Below, one piece after another: positions 33,574 to 42,129 of a DNA stretch of 56,549 nt. The notes beneath the pieces are model-generated. The model saw only the letters and a list, made by a program, of their open reading frames with translations. It searched no databases and was not told the origin of the DNA. Source of the stretch: Prevotella sp. GTDB taxonomy: Bacteria; Bacteroidota; Bacteroidia; Bacteroidales; Bacteroidaceae. The stretch spans positions 1-56,549 of the forward strand of contig JAEAMQ010000032.1 of NCBI GenBank assembly GCA_016901395.1, written 5' to 3'. Numbering within the stretch: position 1 is the stretch's first letter; each line of letters opens with the position of its first letter. The translations under genes and the position numbers were made by a program.

Positions 33574-33956
33574 TCTCGCCATAAACGCCATAAAACGCAA
33601 TTTTTAATTTCTCGCAGATGGCACAGATGTCACAGATAGGCTCACGCGGTGATTTATTATCTCGCAGAGGGTTACGCTATTCGCTACACGATGGACTGCC
33701 GCTTGTAGACACCCGCCCTATTATTGTTTTTCATTGTTCTCATCTGTGGTTAATACTACCAATTCCATCACTGTTTATTAATTCGTGTAATTCGTGTAAT
33801 TCGTAGTCCCCATTAATGTTTTTCATTGTTCTCATCTGTGGTTAATAAAAGGGGTGGCAGGGATATTCTGGGATGCCACGCAGTGGTGCGGAGGATATTC
33901 TCTCGCCATAAACGCCATAAACGCAATTTTTAATTTCTCGCAGATGGCAGATAGGC
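33574..33956 (+). repeat. Interleaved direct repeats in the susC1-rpsT gap
   Basis: Repeat A (TCTCGCCATAAACGCCATAA, then CTCGCAGATGGC and CAGATAGGC) occurs at 33574-33641 and 33901-33956. Repeat B (GTTTTTCATTGTTCTCATCT, then GTGGTTAATA) occurs at 33721-33755 and 33813-33847. ATTCGTGTA is repeated three times at 33781-33805. The motifs resemble dispersed low-complexity intergenic repeats of the CAGATGGC/CATCTGTGG type found in many Bacteroidota. No gene is present. Confidence 0.6.
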
Positions 33957-34324
33957 ACATGCAATGTTTTTGTCTCGCGGAGGACTGGCTGGATGTAAGT
34001 CTGCTCTGGTCGGTAGGGCGCGCCACCTACTATGAACGACTCTCCATCTTCAATTATTAATAATGGCTTTGTCTCCTTTGGTCGGACAGAACCTAAATCG
34101 GAGGTTTTTGTCAATCTTTTATCATGAATTATTATGAGGATGGATGACTTGTTTTGTATTATCCGCGTGCCGATAGAGGGCCCTTGCAAACCATTGAGGG
34201 GCGATGCTTCGGTTGAATATGACGTGTAGTTCTGTACTTTTGGAGGTCGTCTGATGCTTTTCTATGGGGTTTCTGAAAGCTGTTGATTATCAATGTGTTG
34301 TGATTTTGCTTTAAATGCCCTCAC
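33957..34324. other. Non-coding stretch in the susC1-rpsT gap
   Basis: About 370 nt without a credible gene, promoter or repeat. Confidence 0.4.
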
Positions 34325-34412
34325 GTTTACTATCTAATCGCGTCACGATAACTATCTAATCGCACTGCGATAACTACCTAATCGCGTTGCCATTAGTACC
34401 TCATCGTGATGC
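34325..34412. repeat. 22-bp tandem repeat array, four units
   Basis: The units are 34325-34346, 34347-34368, 34369-34390 and 34391-34412, each exactly 22 bp. They share ACTATCTAATCGC (with C for T or other single changes) and vary in the linking segment (GTCAC, ACTGC, GTTGC, GATGC). It is the same family as 13379-13444. TAATCGCACTGCGATAA inside it is close to palindromic. Confidence 0.75.
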
Positions 34413-34693
34413 GATGTGATAATAAACGTGAAGCTGCTCAGACTGCACCTGCATGAGGAAACGATGGTGTCCTTCCTCGATGTCTTTGTCAGACACGTGC
34501 CGATGAGAAGTATATTGGTGTTTTGATGTTGCGTTTTTTCATCAATCTGCCGATGGAAAAGGTCATGAGGATTGATGTAACCCTATCAGGAACAATGAGG
34601 GCGAAAAGAATGGTGGCGACGGGCTGGTGTGACGTATGTCACTTTGCCGACAAGACAGTTGTCGTCGTGGAGACCGATGTTTACCAACAATTT
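34413..34693. other. Non-coding stretch between the 22-bp array and the rpsT terminator
   Basis: About 280 nt. An 81-codon plus-strand frame (34523-34768) runs through it into the rpsT terminator and the 3' end of rpsT; it has no recognisable domain and is not called. Confidence 0.4.
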
Positions 34694-34723
34694 AAGGTCG
34701 TATGTCATGCGACATACGACCTT
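34694..34723 (-). terminator. rpsT terminator
   Basis: AAGGTCGTATGTC (34694-34706) and GACATACGACCTT (34711-34723) form a perfect 13-bp stem with a 4-nt loop, 28 nt past the rpsT stop codon. The T tract on the minus strand is poor, so it may act partly as an mRNA 3'-end stabiliser. Confidence 0.65.
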
Positions 34724-34751
34724 ATATGGAGTAATCAAACACGGTCAGAGG

Positions 34752-35006
34752 TTAGCCGAGCTTGTTAATGTAAAGAGCCAAACTTGACTTCAGGTTGGCG
34801 GCCTTGTTAGAGTGGATGATATTGGTCTTTGCCAATTTGTCCAACATCTTCTGAACTATTGGGAACAGTTTCACAGCCTCTTCCTTGTCTGTAGTGGCGC
34901 GGAGCTTGCGCACAGCGTTACGCATAGTCTTTGCATAATACTTGTTGTGCAAAGTCTTTACCTTCGTCTGACGAATTCTCTTTTCTGATGATTTGTGATT
35001 TGCCAT
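34752..35006 (-). CDS. rpsT: 30S ribosomal protein S20
   Basis: This 84-aa basic, all-helical protein binds 16S rRNA early in 30S assembly. The family start [13 protein letters not shown] and the C-terminal part [19 protein letters not shown] are clear. It begins only 25 nt after the 3' CCA of a tRNA-Glu gene on the same strand, with no room for its own promoter, so it is read from the tRNA promoter at 35127-35158. Its mRNA 5' end is thus likely made by tRNA 3' processing. Confidence 0.96.
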   Translation of the reverse strand: MANHKSSEKRIRQTKVKTLHNKYYAKTMRNAVRKLRATTDKEEAVKLFPIVQKMLDKLAKTNIIHSNKAANLKSSLALYINKLG

Positions 35007-35031
35007 CTTTAAATTCTACTTTTATTTTCAA

Positions 35032-35106
35032 TGGTAGTCCCTAGGAGAGTCGAACTCCTCTTTAGAGAATGAAAATCTCTCGTCCTAACCGATAGACGAA
35101 GGGACC
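35032..35106 (-). tRNA. tRNA-Glu (anticodon TTC)
   Basis: This 75-nt gene on the minus strand folds as a cloverleaf. Acceptor GGTCCCT pairs with AGGGACT (G1-U72, as in Bacteroides tRNA-Glu). The D arm is GTCT/AGGAC, the anticodon stem AGAGA/TCTCT with loop TTTTCAT (anticodon TTC), and the T arm GGAGT-TCGACTC-TCC. The CCA end is encoded (35032-35034). It shares a transcript with rpsT. Confidence 0.95.
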
Positions 35107-35126
35107 GTCGCCTTGTTTAGCGGGTG

Positions 35127-35158
35127 CAAAGTTACCGCATTTTCTTTGTTCCGCCAAA
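35127..35158 (-). promoter_or_regulatory. Promoter of tRNA-Glu-rpsT
   Basis: On the minus strand TTTG (35155-35158), 20 nt, then TAACTTTG (35127-35134): full consensus. The start site is near 35120, about 14 nt ahead of the tRNA 5' end. It is back to back with the recO promoter. Confidence 0.8.
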
Positions 35159-35197
35159 TATTTCTCAATTTATTTTCTCTAAATGCCTGATTTTTCG

Positions 35198-35205
35198 TAT
35201 TTTTG
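35198..35205 (+). promoter_or_regulatory. recO promoter -7 element
   Basis: TATTTTTG (35198-35205) fits TAnnTTTG and ends only 7 nt before the recO ATG (35213), so the mRNA would be leaderless or nearly so. The -33 region is weak. Confidence 0.5.
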
Positions 35206-35212
35206 TCGGTAG

Positions 35213-35941
35213 ATGGAAGTGAAAACAAGAGCATTGGTCCTTCATGCGCTCAAGTACGGAGAGTCGCAGTTGATTGTAGATGTCCTCACCCGTGAACAGG
35301 GACGGGTGTCGTTTATCTGTCATCTTCCGAAGAGTCCGAAAGGCAAGGTGAAGAAGCAGTTTTTTCAACCGCTTACCCTTCTTGACATGGTTTACAATCA
35401 CCGTGCTAACCAGAGACTTCAGCGGTTGGGCGACATCCGCATTGCCCAGCCCTATAGTTCGATACCGTTTGATGCTTATAAACTTAGTATTTCTTTGTTT
35501 ATTGCTGAGTTTCTTACCCATGCCACGCGTGATGAACAGCAAAACCAACCGTTGTTTGATTATATTGAGACCAGCATGATATGGTTGGATAACGTACCGG
35601 GTTTCTTTGCCAATTTCCATCTGGTGTTTATGATGCATCTTTCCCGGTTCATTGGTTTTTTCCCCAATCTTACTGACGATGTGCGTGGAGCATGGTTTGA
35701 TCTGCGCAATGGTGCTTTCACGCTGTTGCGTCCTTCTCATCCAGACTGTCTGCAGCCTCGGGAGGCATCGGTCATCGGACTTCTCATGCGCATGAACTAT
35801 GAGAACATGCATCTTTTCCGTATGTCTCAGGCCGAGCGCAACCGGTGCATAGAACTTATCCTTTATTATTATCGGCTCCATGTGCCTAACTTCCCGGAAC
35901 TTCGATCGCTCGAAGTGTTGCAGTCGCTGTTTTCGAGTTGA
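35213..35941 (+). CDS. recO: DNA repair protein RecO
   Basis: This 242-aa protein matches RecO, which with RecR loads RecA onto SSB-coated single-stranded DNA in gap repair. The N-terminal OB fold is visible (MEVKTRALVLHALKYGESQL, then TREQGRVSFICH), followed by the helical C-terminal domain (FIAEFLTHATRDEQQNQPLF). The zinc-binding Cys motif of some RecO proteins is absent, as is common in this phylum. The gene is a single unit divergent from tRNA-Glu-rpsT, with a predicted near-leaderless transcript. A palindrome TGACGCGCGTCA (35963-35974) lies just after its stop. Confidence 0.93.
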   Translation: MEVKTRALVLHALKYGESQLIVDVLTREQGRVSFICHLPKSPKGKVKKQFFQPLTLLDMVYNHRANQRLQRLGDIRIAQPYSSIPFDAYKLSISLFIAEFLTHATRDEQQNQPLFDYIETSMIWLDNVPGFFANFHLVFMMHLSRFIGFFPNLTDDVRGAWFDLRNGAFTLLRPSHPDCLQPREASVIGLLMRMNYENMHLFRMSQAERNRCIELILYYYRLHVPNFPELRSLEVLQSLFSS

Positions 35942-36525
35942 GACAGGGAGAACCCTTGGCTGTGACGCGCGTCAGGGTGTGTGTTCAATAGCGGATATTG
36001 GATACATGATGGGTTGTCACCTCTGATGACAAACTCAGGATAAATGTTTGCAATGACCTTTTTTGCTTGCAGCAAATGCTGTCAACCCATCTTCTTGTTT
36101 GCCATAAATCCTATGGCGACCAACGAGCCGTTCGTTTTCAGACGTGCGGTTTATGGACTTCCATGCGCCCGATGGGGGATGGGGAGTGAGGTGGAGTAGG
36201 AGTATGCTGGAGGTACTTGCATGTGCTGGTTGCAATAATCTCTCGGGGGGAGGGAGCGATTGGAGTTATATATAATAATGTAAATTTATATAATAAGGTG
36301 TAGAAGGAATTTGTTAATAAATCTTTTATATATGTATTATTTATGTAATTTGTTTGTATATATCGCCATTTTATACAAGTAACATATTTATTGCATATCT
36401 ATTTAAATGTGAACTATAGTTGTTTGTGTTTGGCTTATATTTGCACAAAAAGCGATAAAACGAGCTTTTTTGACGACTAAATGACATATTTTTTAAATTA
36501 TATTGCAAAATAATTACTTAAAAAC
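35942..36525. other. Non-coding region between recO and the susC2 promoter
   Basis: It holds the perfect palindrome TGACGCGCGTCA (35963-35974) and a weak stem TTGTCA/TGACAA (36014-36032). Further on is a possible additional promoter -7 element TATATTTG (36436-36443), with a low-GC hairpin AAAAAGC/GCTTTTT just after it (36447-36470) that could attenuate transcription. The 3' half is very AT-rich. No gene was found. Confidence 0.45.
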
Positions 36526-36556
36526 TTGCAAGAATACTAAACTATTTTTAACTTTG
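36526..36556 (+). promoter_or_regulatory. susC2 promoter
   Basis: TTG (36526-36528), 20 nt, then TAACTTTG (36549-36556) followed by CA: full consensus. The predicted start, about 36563, leaves an unusually long leader of about 170 nt before the susC2 ATG. A weaker TATTATTG lies at 36703-36710. Confidence 0.65.
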
Positions 36557-36733
36557 CATTCCAATCCATTGCGTGCTTGTTTTTTAGGGTTTTATCTCCG
36601 ATTATCTGATGAAGCCGCAATGATATCATGATCAAGACACCTATTTAGCAATAAAGATTCCGCTTGGAAACAAGTTGGGAATAGAAATATTTTAGTAGTT
36701 AGTATTATTGTATTATTTAAAGAGAGGATTAAG

Positions 36734-39700
36734 ATGAAGAGACTTTCGATGATGTTAGTCGGAGCCCTGATGTATTCAGGTGCCGCCTTAGCTCAGACTC
36801 AGGTGCATGGAACCGTTGTCTCTGCCGATGATGGAGAGCCCGTTGTGGGAGCATCCATTTTGGTAGTGGGCACCAAGACGGGAACTGTATCTGACACTGA
36901 TGGTAATTTTTCGCTTACGGTTCCTGCCGATGGCAAGTTGCAGATTTCCTATTTGGGTATGCAGTCGCAGCAGGTGACAGCCAAGAGTAACCTTAAAGTG
37001 GTGTTAACTCCGGAAAACAACACGCTCAACGACGTGGTGGTTACGGCCTTGGGTGTGTCTCGCGAGAAAAAGGCCTTGGGCTATGCTGTCAGTGAGGTGC
37101 AGGGTGCAGACCTGCTGAAGTCGCGTGGCGGTGTGAACAACCCTGTGAATGCCCTTGAAGGAAAGGTTGCCGGACTGCAGATTTCGTCTGGCGCCGGTAG
37201 TATGGGTGGTTCTTCCAAGATACTTATCCGTGGTGTCAACTCGCTCTCGGGCAACAACCAGCCGCTGTTCGTGGTAGACGGAGTGCCCATCGAGGGAACC
37301 GACTACAACTCTACCAACACTGCCCGTGGTGGTGGTGGTTACGACTATGGTAACCTCATTCAGGATATCAACCCCGATGACATTGACAATATTTCTGTGT
37401 TGAAAGGTGCTGCCGCTACGGCTCTTTACGGTAGCCGTGCCTCCAATGGTGTCATCATGATTACCACCAAGCGCGCCAAAAGTAACGCAGGACTTAGCGT
37501 GGAATTCTCCTCTACGTTGGGTATCGAGCGTGTGACCAAGTTGCCTAAGCTGCAGAGTCAGTATGGTGGTGGCTACGGTTATGCCGGTGAATATGCCTAC
37601 GGTGATGAGGGTGACGACTTCACTACAACCACCATCAACGGTGTGGAATATCTTGTGCCCGACTATGGCATGGACGAGAGCTGGGGCCCGAAACTCGATG
37701 GCCGCCAGGTGCTCTCTTGGTATGATCTGGCCAAATGGGAAGCAGGCGGCAAGGTGGGCAACCCCACTACGTCGGCATGGAGCCCCGCATCGTCAGACTA
37801 CCGTGACTTCTTCGAGACGGGTGTGTCGACGACCAACAATGTGGCCGTATCGCAGGCCTACGACAACAGTGCTTTCCGCATATCCTATACCAACACCGCA
37901 CTCAAGGGATACCTGCCCAACAGCAGCCAGTATAAGAACACCTTCAGTGTGAACGGAAACATTATGAGTAAGGACAAGAAGTTCAACGTGTTTACCGCTG
38001 TAAACTTCTTCAACAACCGTACCAAGGGTCGCCAGGACACTGGTTATGGTGACAACAACGTGATGGTGAAGTTCACACAGTGGGGACAGCGTCAGCTCAA
38101 TATGGACGAGCTGAAGGACCTCTATGAATATCCTGACGGTACACAGGCTTCCTGGAACCGTGCCAGTGTGGACGATCCGACACCCGAATATCACAACAAC
38201 GTGTATTGGAGCCGCTACAAGAACTATGAGAACGACTCGCGCAACCGCATCTACGGCAACGTGGGCGTAAGCTACCAGATTCTGCCCGAACTGAAGGCGC
38301 AGTATAAGGTGAACCTCGACTTCTACGTTGACAAGCAGTATGAACGCAACGCTGTGGGCTCGCAGGAGGAATCGCGTTACCAAGAGATCTCGCGCCAGCA
38401 GTATGAAATCAACCATGAGTTCATGTTGATGTACAGCAAGACGTTTGGCGATTATAGCCTCTCGGCCAACTTGGGTGCCAACATCATGAAGCGTCACTAC
38501 GAGTATGTCTATGGTGAGACCCAGGGCGGACTGGCCATCCCGATGTATTACAACCTGGCCAACTCCATGACCACGGCTGCTGCTTACAACTACAAGCGTG
38601 AGAAAGGCATTAATTCGCTCTTCGGCGATGTGACTGTGGGCTGGAAAAATCAGGTGTATCTCGAAGCTACGCTGCGTGGTGACAAGTCGTCTACGCTGCC
38701 CGCCGGCAACAATACCTATGTTTATCCCTCTGTGTCGGCCAGCTGGGTGTTCTCTGAATTGCTCAAGAACCAGTCGCACTGGCTCACCTACGGTAAGCTG
38801 CGTGCCGGCTACTCTCGTGTAGGTAACGACACCGATCCCTATCAGATCCTGTCCACCTACTCGCAGTATACCAACATTGACAGCTCTGCCCCCGGCTATG
38901 TGCTGCCCAATACGCTCAACAATTCCAACCTCAAGCCGGAGTCTACCCGCTCATGGGAGTTAGGTCTCGAAGCTGCATTCTTCAACAACCGACTGGGCTT
39001 CGACCTCACCTATTATACCACAACCACCAAGGACGAGATTCTGCCGTTGTCGGTATCGGGTACCACAGGTTACATCTATAAGATGATCAACTCTGGTGAA
39101 ATCCGCAACCGTGGTGTGGAGTTTGCTCTCCATGCTACTCCGGTGAAGACCCGCGACTTTGAGTGGACCACCAATCTGACACTGGCCCACAACAAGAATG
39201 TGGTGAAGAGTCTCACCAGCGGTGTAGACTACTACCGTATCGCCACTGCACCGTTCTGTGCAGAGATTGGTGCTGTGGTAGGCGAGGAGTATGGCGTGAT
39301 TCGTACCACCAACTACCTCTACGACTCCGAGGGCCACAGACTGGTAGACCCCGACACGGGCCTCTACCTCGCCACAGACTCTTATGAGAGCGTGGCCAAC
39401 ATCTATCCTGACCTCACCGGAGGCTGGGTGAACACCTTCCGCTACAAGAATTTCGATGCCAGCATCCAGTTCGACTTCTCACATGGCGGCCACTATTTCT
39501 CCACCACCTACCTTTGGGGTATGTATTGTGGTATGTTCGAAGAGACCGCTGCCAACGGCGTGCGTGAGAACGGTATCGTGACCGACGGCTATGTGGCTGC
39601 TGTAGATGCCAACGGTAATCTCATCCAGAACGCCGACGGTACGTATCAGAGCACAGGCAAGAACACCACTACAGTGTCTGCCCGCGACTATTATGAGAAC

Positions 39701-39976
39701 TATTACAGCGGCCCCGGTGCACAGAACATCCTGAGCTCCGACTATATCAAGCTGCGTGAGATCAATGTGGGTTATACCTTCAAACTCAGTCCTCAGTGTT
39801 TTGTCAAAAGCCTGCGCCTCTCGGCTTATGGTCGTAACCTCGCTATATGGGGTCCCGACGTGAAGCACTTCGACCCCGAGATGATCGTTACCAGTTCTGG
39901 CAACGTGCAGGGTATCGAGGGTGGCGCCACACCAATGGTGGCCAACTATGGTTTAACAGTCAATCTCAAATTCTAA
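36734..39976 (+). CDS. SusC/RagA-family TonB-dependent outer-membrane transporter (pair 2)
   Basis: This 1080-aa protein has a signal peptide (1-20, GAALA), a carboxypeptidase-regulatory-like domain (about 24-92: GTVVSADDGEPVVGASILVV), a TonB-box-like stretch (LNDVVVTALGVSREKKALGY), a plug with KILIRGVNSLSGNNQPLFVV and VLKGAAATALYGSRASNGVI, and a barrel ending in F (ANYGLTVNLKF). It is the energised pore for the lipoprotein encoded next. It lacks an STN domain. It is similar to the transporter at 30097-33258 at the N-terminus and plug, but the barrels differ, implying different ligands. A leader of about 170 nt precedes it, suggesting post-transcriptional control. Confidence 0.95.
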   Translation: MKRLSMMLVGALMYSGAALAQTQVHGTVVSADDGEPVVGASILVVGTKTGTVSDTDGNFSLTVPADGKLQISYLGMQSQQVTAKSNLKVVLTPENNTLNDVVVTALGVSREKKALGYAVSEVQGADLLKSRGGVNNPVNALEGKVAGLQISSGAGSMGGSSKILIRGVNSLSGNNQPLFVVDGVPIEGTDYNSTNTARGGGGYDYGNLIQDINPDDIDNISVLKGAAATALYGSRASNGVIMITTKRAKSNAGLSVEFSSTLGIERVTKLPKLQSQYGGGYGYAGEYAYGDEGDDFTTTTINGVEYLVPDYGMDESWGPKLDGRQVLSWYDLAKWEAGGKVGNPTTSAWSPASSDYRDFFETGVSTTNNVAVSQAYDNSAFRISYTNTALKGYLPNSSQYKNTFSVNGNIMSKDKKFNVFTAVNFFNNRTKGRQDTGYGDNNVMVKFTQWGQRQLNMDELKDLYEYPDGTQASWNRASVDDPTPEYHNNVYWSRYKNYENDSRNRIYGNVGVSYQILPELKAQYKVNLDFYVDKQYERNAVGSQEESRYQEISRQQYEINHEFMLMYSKTFGDYSLSANLGANIMKRHYEYVYGETQGGLAIPMYYNLANSMTTAAAYNYKREKGINSLFGDVTVGWKNQVYLEATLRGDKSSTLPAGNNTYVYPSVSASWVFSELLKNQSHWLTYGKLRAGYSRVGNDTDPYQILSTYSQYTNIDSSAPGYVLPNTLNNSNLKPESTRSWELGLEAAFFNNRLGFDLTYYTTTTKDEILPLSVSGTTGYIYKMINSGEIRNRGVEFALHATPVKTRDFEWTTNLTLAHNKNVVKSLTSGVDYYRIATAPFCAEIGAVVGEEYGVIRTTNYLYDSEGHRLVDPDTGLYLATDSYESVANIYPDLTGGWVNTFRYKNFDASIQFDFSHGGHYFSTTYLWGMYCGMFEETAANGVRENGIVTDGYVAAVDANGNLIQNADGTYQSTGKNTTTVSARDYYENYYSGPGAQNILSSDYIKLREINVGYTFKLSPQCFVKSLRLSAYGRNLAIWGPDVKHFDPEMIVTSSGNVQGIEGGATPMVANYGLTVNLKF

Positions 39977-39994
39977 TTTACAGGAGGAAATTAT

Positions 39995-41581
39995 ATGATG
40001 AACAAGTTTCTGAAATACATATTGATGGGTACCGTCGTGCTCTCCACCGCTTCGTGTGAGAATCTGGAGAACATGAATACCGACCCTAACCGTGCCTCTG
40101 AGGTGCCTTCCAACATGTTGATGGAGGGTGCAGAGAAGTGGACCATGGACAACATCTATGACGTATGGTTCAGCGCACGCCAGTGCTTGGCCTACTCGCA
40201 GCAGTGGAGCCAGCGCAACTACACCGAGGAAGACCGCTATCAGATCCGAGAGTCGGTGAACAACAACTACTTCAACTACCTGTATCAGGGTATGGCCAAC
40301 TTCGATAAGGTAATCAAGGTAAACCAGGATGCGGCCACCGCAGCCACCAATTCGGCCTATGGTGCCAATAAGAATCAGATTGCTGCTGCCATGATCATGA
40401 AGGTGTGGCTCATGGATGTCATTACCGACACGTGGGGCAACGTGCCTTATTCTGATATTGCACAGCTCGAAGACAGCGCCGTGCTCTATTGCCGATATGA
40501 TGACCAGAAGGATATCTATGCCGGAATGATCAGCGACCTTACCGAGGCCGTGAACATGATAGACGTCAACGAGACTGCCTTCACCTCGGGTGATATCATC
40601 TACGGCGGCGATGCCTCGAAGTGGAAGAAGTTTGGCAATTCGCTCAAGTGCCGCCTCGCCATTCACCTCTCTAAGGTCGATTCTAACTGGAAGACCTACA
40701 TCAAGGAAGCTCTGGCCAGTGGCGTGATGACAAGCAACGACGATGCTGCGAAGTTCACTTATGTGGCCTCGGGTACCGATTACGCCAAGTTCTATGAAGG
40801 CTTCTTTGTTGACAAGCGCAACGATTTCAGCATCAACAAGACCCTCTGTGACCTCATGAAGGGACAGCGCGACACGCTCAATGACAAGAGCCATCCGTGG
40901 GAGGGTGTGGTGGATCCGCGTCTGCAGATCTACACCACCACCAACGACAGTACCTACAACGGTATGTGTGTGGCTACGAGCACTGGTGTGCAGGCCAAGA
41001 TTTTCAAGCAGGACGACGTGCCCAACTGGTACTACAACCCGCCCCTCTGCCTGTCGAAGACCTATGCCGTGCCCCTCATGACCTATGCCGAGCAGAAGTT
41101 TATAGAGTGTGAGTATAATGGTTATGATGCTGCAGACTATGAGGCTGGCGTGCGTGCTTCATTGGACTACTGGTATGGACTGGCCGGTGTGTCGCTTGCT
41201 CAGAGCGATGCTGATGCCTATGTAGCATCGGTTACCAAGACGGTTGATGCCGAGACCTGCGCCATCCAGAAGTATATCGATCTCTTTACCAACGGTACTG
41301 AGGCCTGGACAGAGATACGCCGCACGGGCTATCCCAACCAGATCGTACGTCCGGGTGAGTATTGCGGTGTGCTGGGTACCACCAAGTATGCCTTCTCGCC
41401 ACTGAGCGACACAAAGGGTGATATCATCGAACGCGTGAAATATCCTACCAACGAGAGTACCCTCAACGGTACCAACTGGGCTGCCGCCGTGGCGAAACTC
41501 ACCGATGGCACCAACAACTATTATAGCAGAATGTATTGGGATGCCCGTACTTCGACCTACGAACATCCGTCCAATAAGTAA
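39995..41581 (+). CDS. SusD/RagB-family nutrient-binding lipoprotein (pair 2)
   Basis: This 528-aa outer-membrane lipoprotein has lipobox STASC (C21). The SusD-like core is seen in NYFNYLYQGMANFDKVIKVN, AAMIMKVWLMDVITDTWGNV and PYSDIAQLED, and the C-terminal phrase CAIQKYIDLFTNGTEAWTEI then RRTGYP is typical of the SusD-like_2 branch. It captures ligand at the cell surface for the SusC partner 18 nt upstream. A full AGGAGG (39982-39987) lies 7 nt before the ATG, an unusually strong Shine-Dalgarno site for this phylum. A terminator follows at 41671-41705. Confidence 0.92.
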   Translation: MMNKFLKYILMGTVVLSTASCENLENMNTDPNRASEVPSNMLMEGAEKWTMDNIYDVWFSARQCLAYSQQWSQRNYTEEDRYQIRESVNNNYFNYLYQGMANFDKVIKVNQDAATAATNSAYGANKNQIAAAMIMKVWLMDVITDTWGNVPYSDIAQLEDSAVLYCRYDDQKDIYAGMISDLTEAVNMIDVNETAFTSGDIIYGGDASKWKKFGNSLKCRLAIHLSKVDSNWKTYIKEALASGVMTSNDDAAKFTYVASGTDYAKFYEGFFVDKRNDFSINKTLCDLMKGQRDTLNDKSHPWEGVVDPRLQIYTTTNDSTYNGMCVATSTGVQAKIFKQDDVPNWYYNPPLCLSKTYAVPLMTYAEQKFIECEYNGYDAADYEAGVRASLDYWYGLAGVSLAQSDADAYVASVTKTVDAETCAIQKYIDLFTNGTEAWTEIRRTGYPNQIVRPGEYCGVLGTTKYAFSPLSDTKGDIIERVKYPTNESTLNGTNWAAAVAKLTDGTNNYYSRMYWDARTSTYEHPSNK

Positions 41582-41670
41582 ATTCTCTTTTAAAAACAAT
41601 AGTAGGACTCCTCTTTCGGAGTGCCCTTGGCGGGCAGAATATTGATAGCTTCTCCCGCCGATCACCATGG

Positions 41671-41705
41671 CTACACTGGCGCTTGTGCGTCGGTGTAGTT
41701 TTTTT
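41671..41705 (+). terminator. Terminator of susC2-susD2
   Basis: CTACACTGGCGC (41671-41682) pairs with GCGTCGGTGTAG (41687-41698) with two imperfect pairs and a TTGT loop, followed by seven T residues (41699-41705). Smaller hairpins ACTCC/GGAGT (41607-41622) and GCCC/GGGC (41623-41635) precede it. Confidence 0.85.
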
Positions 41706-41847
41706 GTCTTATATACTTGTCAGTCGACGTGCCCATAAATCTATCCGGGGACTAAAGGCTGGTCTGGGAGACACGAAACGGGAAGTTGCGAAAGGGTATC
41801 ATTTATGGATTCTGTAGAACAGGCAAGGGGTAGCAGTATAAACTCCA

Positions 41848-41886
41848 AAGCCCTGAAACCTGTTGGAAAACGGTTTCAGGGCTTTG
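41848..41886 (-). terminator. Long perfect hairpin, terminator of the 59-aa gene
   Basis: AAAGCCCTGAAACC (41848-41861) and GGTTTCAGGGCTTT (41873-41886) form a perfect 14-bp stem with an 11-nt loop, about 64 nt past the stop of the minus-strand gene. The A/T ends fit a terminator usable in either direction. Confidence 0.7.
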
Positions 41887-41949
41887 AAGTGGTAAGCCGT
41901 CCTTCGGTTTTGAAGGTTGGGACAGGCTTGGGGTGTAAGGAGTTGGGGA

Positions 41950-42129
41950 CTATTCAGCGGGAGCCCACTTGCAGCGCACGGGAGAAATGATAGCGTTCTC
42001 CTTTTTCAATTCGGCAAAGGCCTTGTCAATCTCTTTGCGATCGATGCCTGTTGCCTTGGCTACATCGCCTGCGGAGAGGGGCTTGCCGGCCTCGCGCATC
42101 GCTTGTAATACTTGTTCTTTAGCGTCCAT
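41950..42129 (-). CDS. Small winged-helix-like protein (59 aa)
   Basis: This 59-aa protein begins MDAKEQVLQAMREAGKPLSA and continues GDVAKATGIDRKEIDKAFAE, then LKKENAIISPVRCKWAPAE. The pattern of helix, helix (GDVAKATG), recognition helix (DRKEIDKAFAELKKE) and beta wing (AIISPVRCKW) is that of a minimal winged helix-turn-helix. Close relatives in Bacteroidota are usually labelled transcriptional regulator without experimental support. It is on the same strand as and 174 nt downstream of yqeY. Its good codon structure and clear fold support a real gene despite its size. The DNA target is unknown. Confidence 0.75.
   Translation of the reverse strand: MDAKEQVLQAMREAGKPLSAGDVAKATGIDRKEIDKAFAELKKENAIISPVRCKWAPAE

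Noticed and set aside
34523..34768. 81-codon plus-strand frame before rpsT
   Set aside because: It runs through the rpsT terminator hairpin and into the rpsT 3' end, with no recognisable protein signature.
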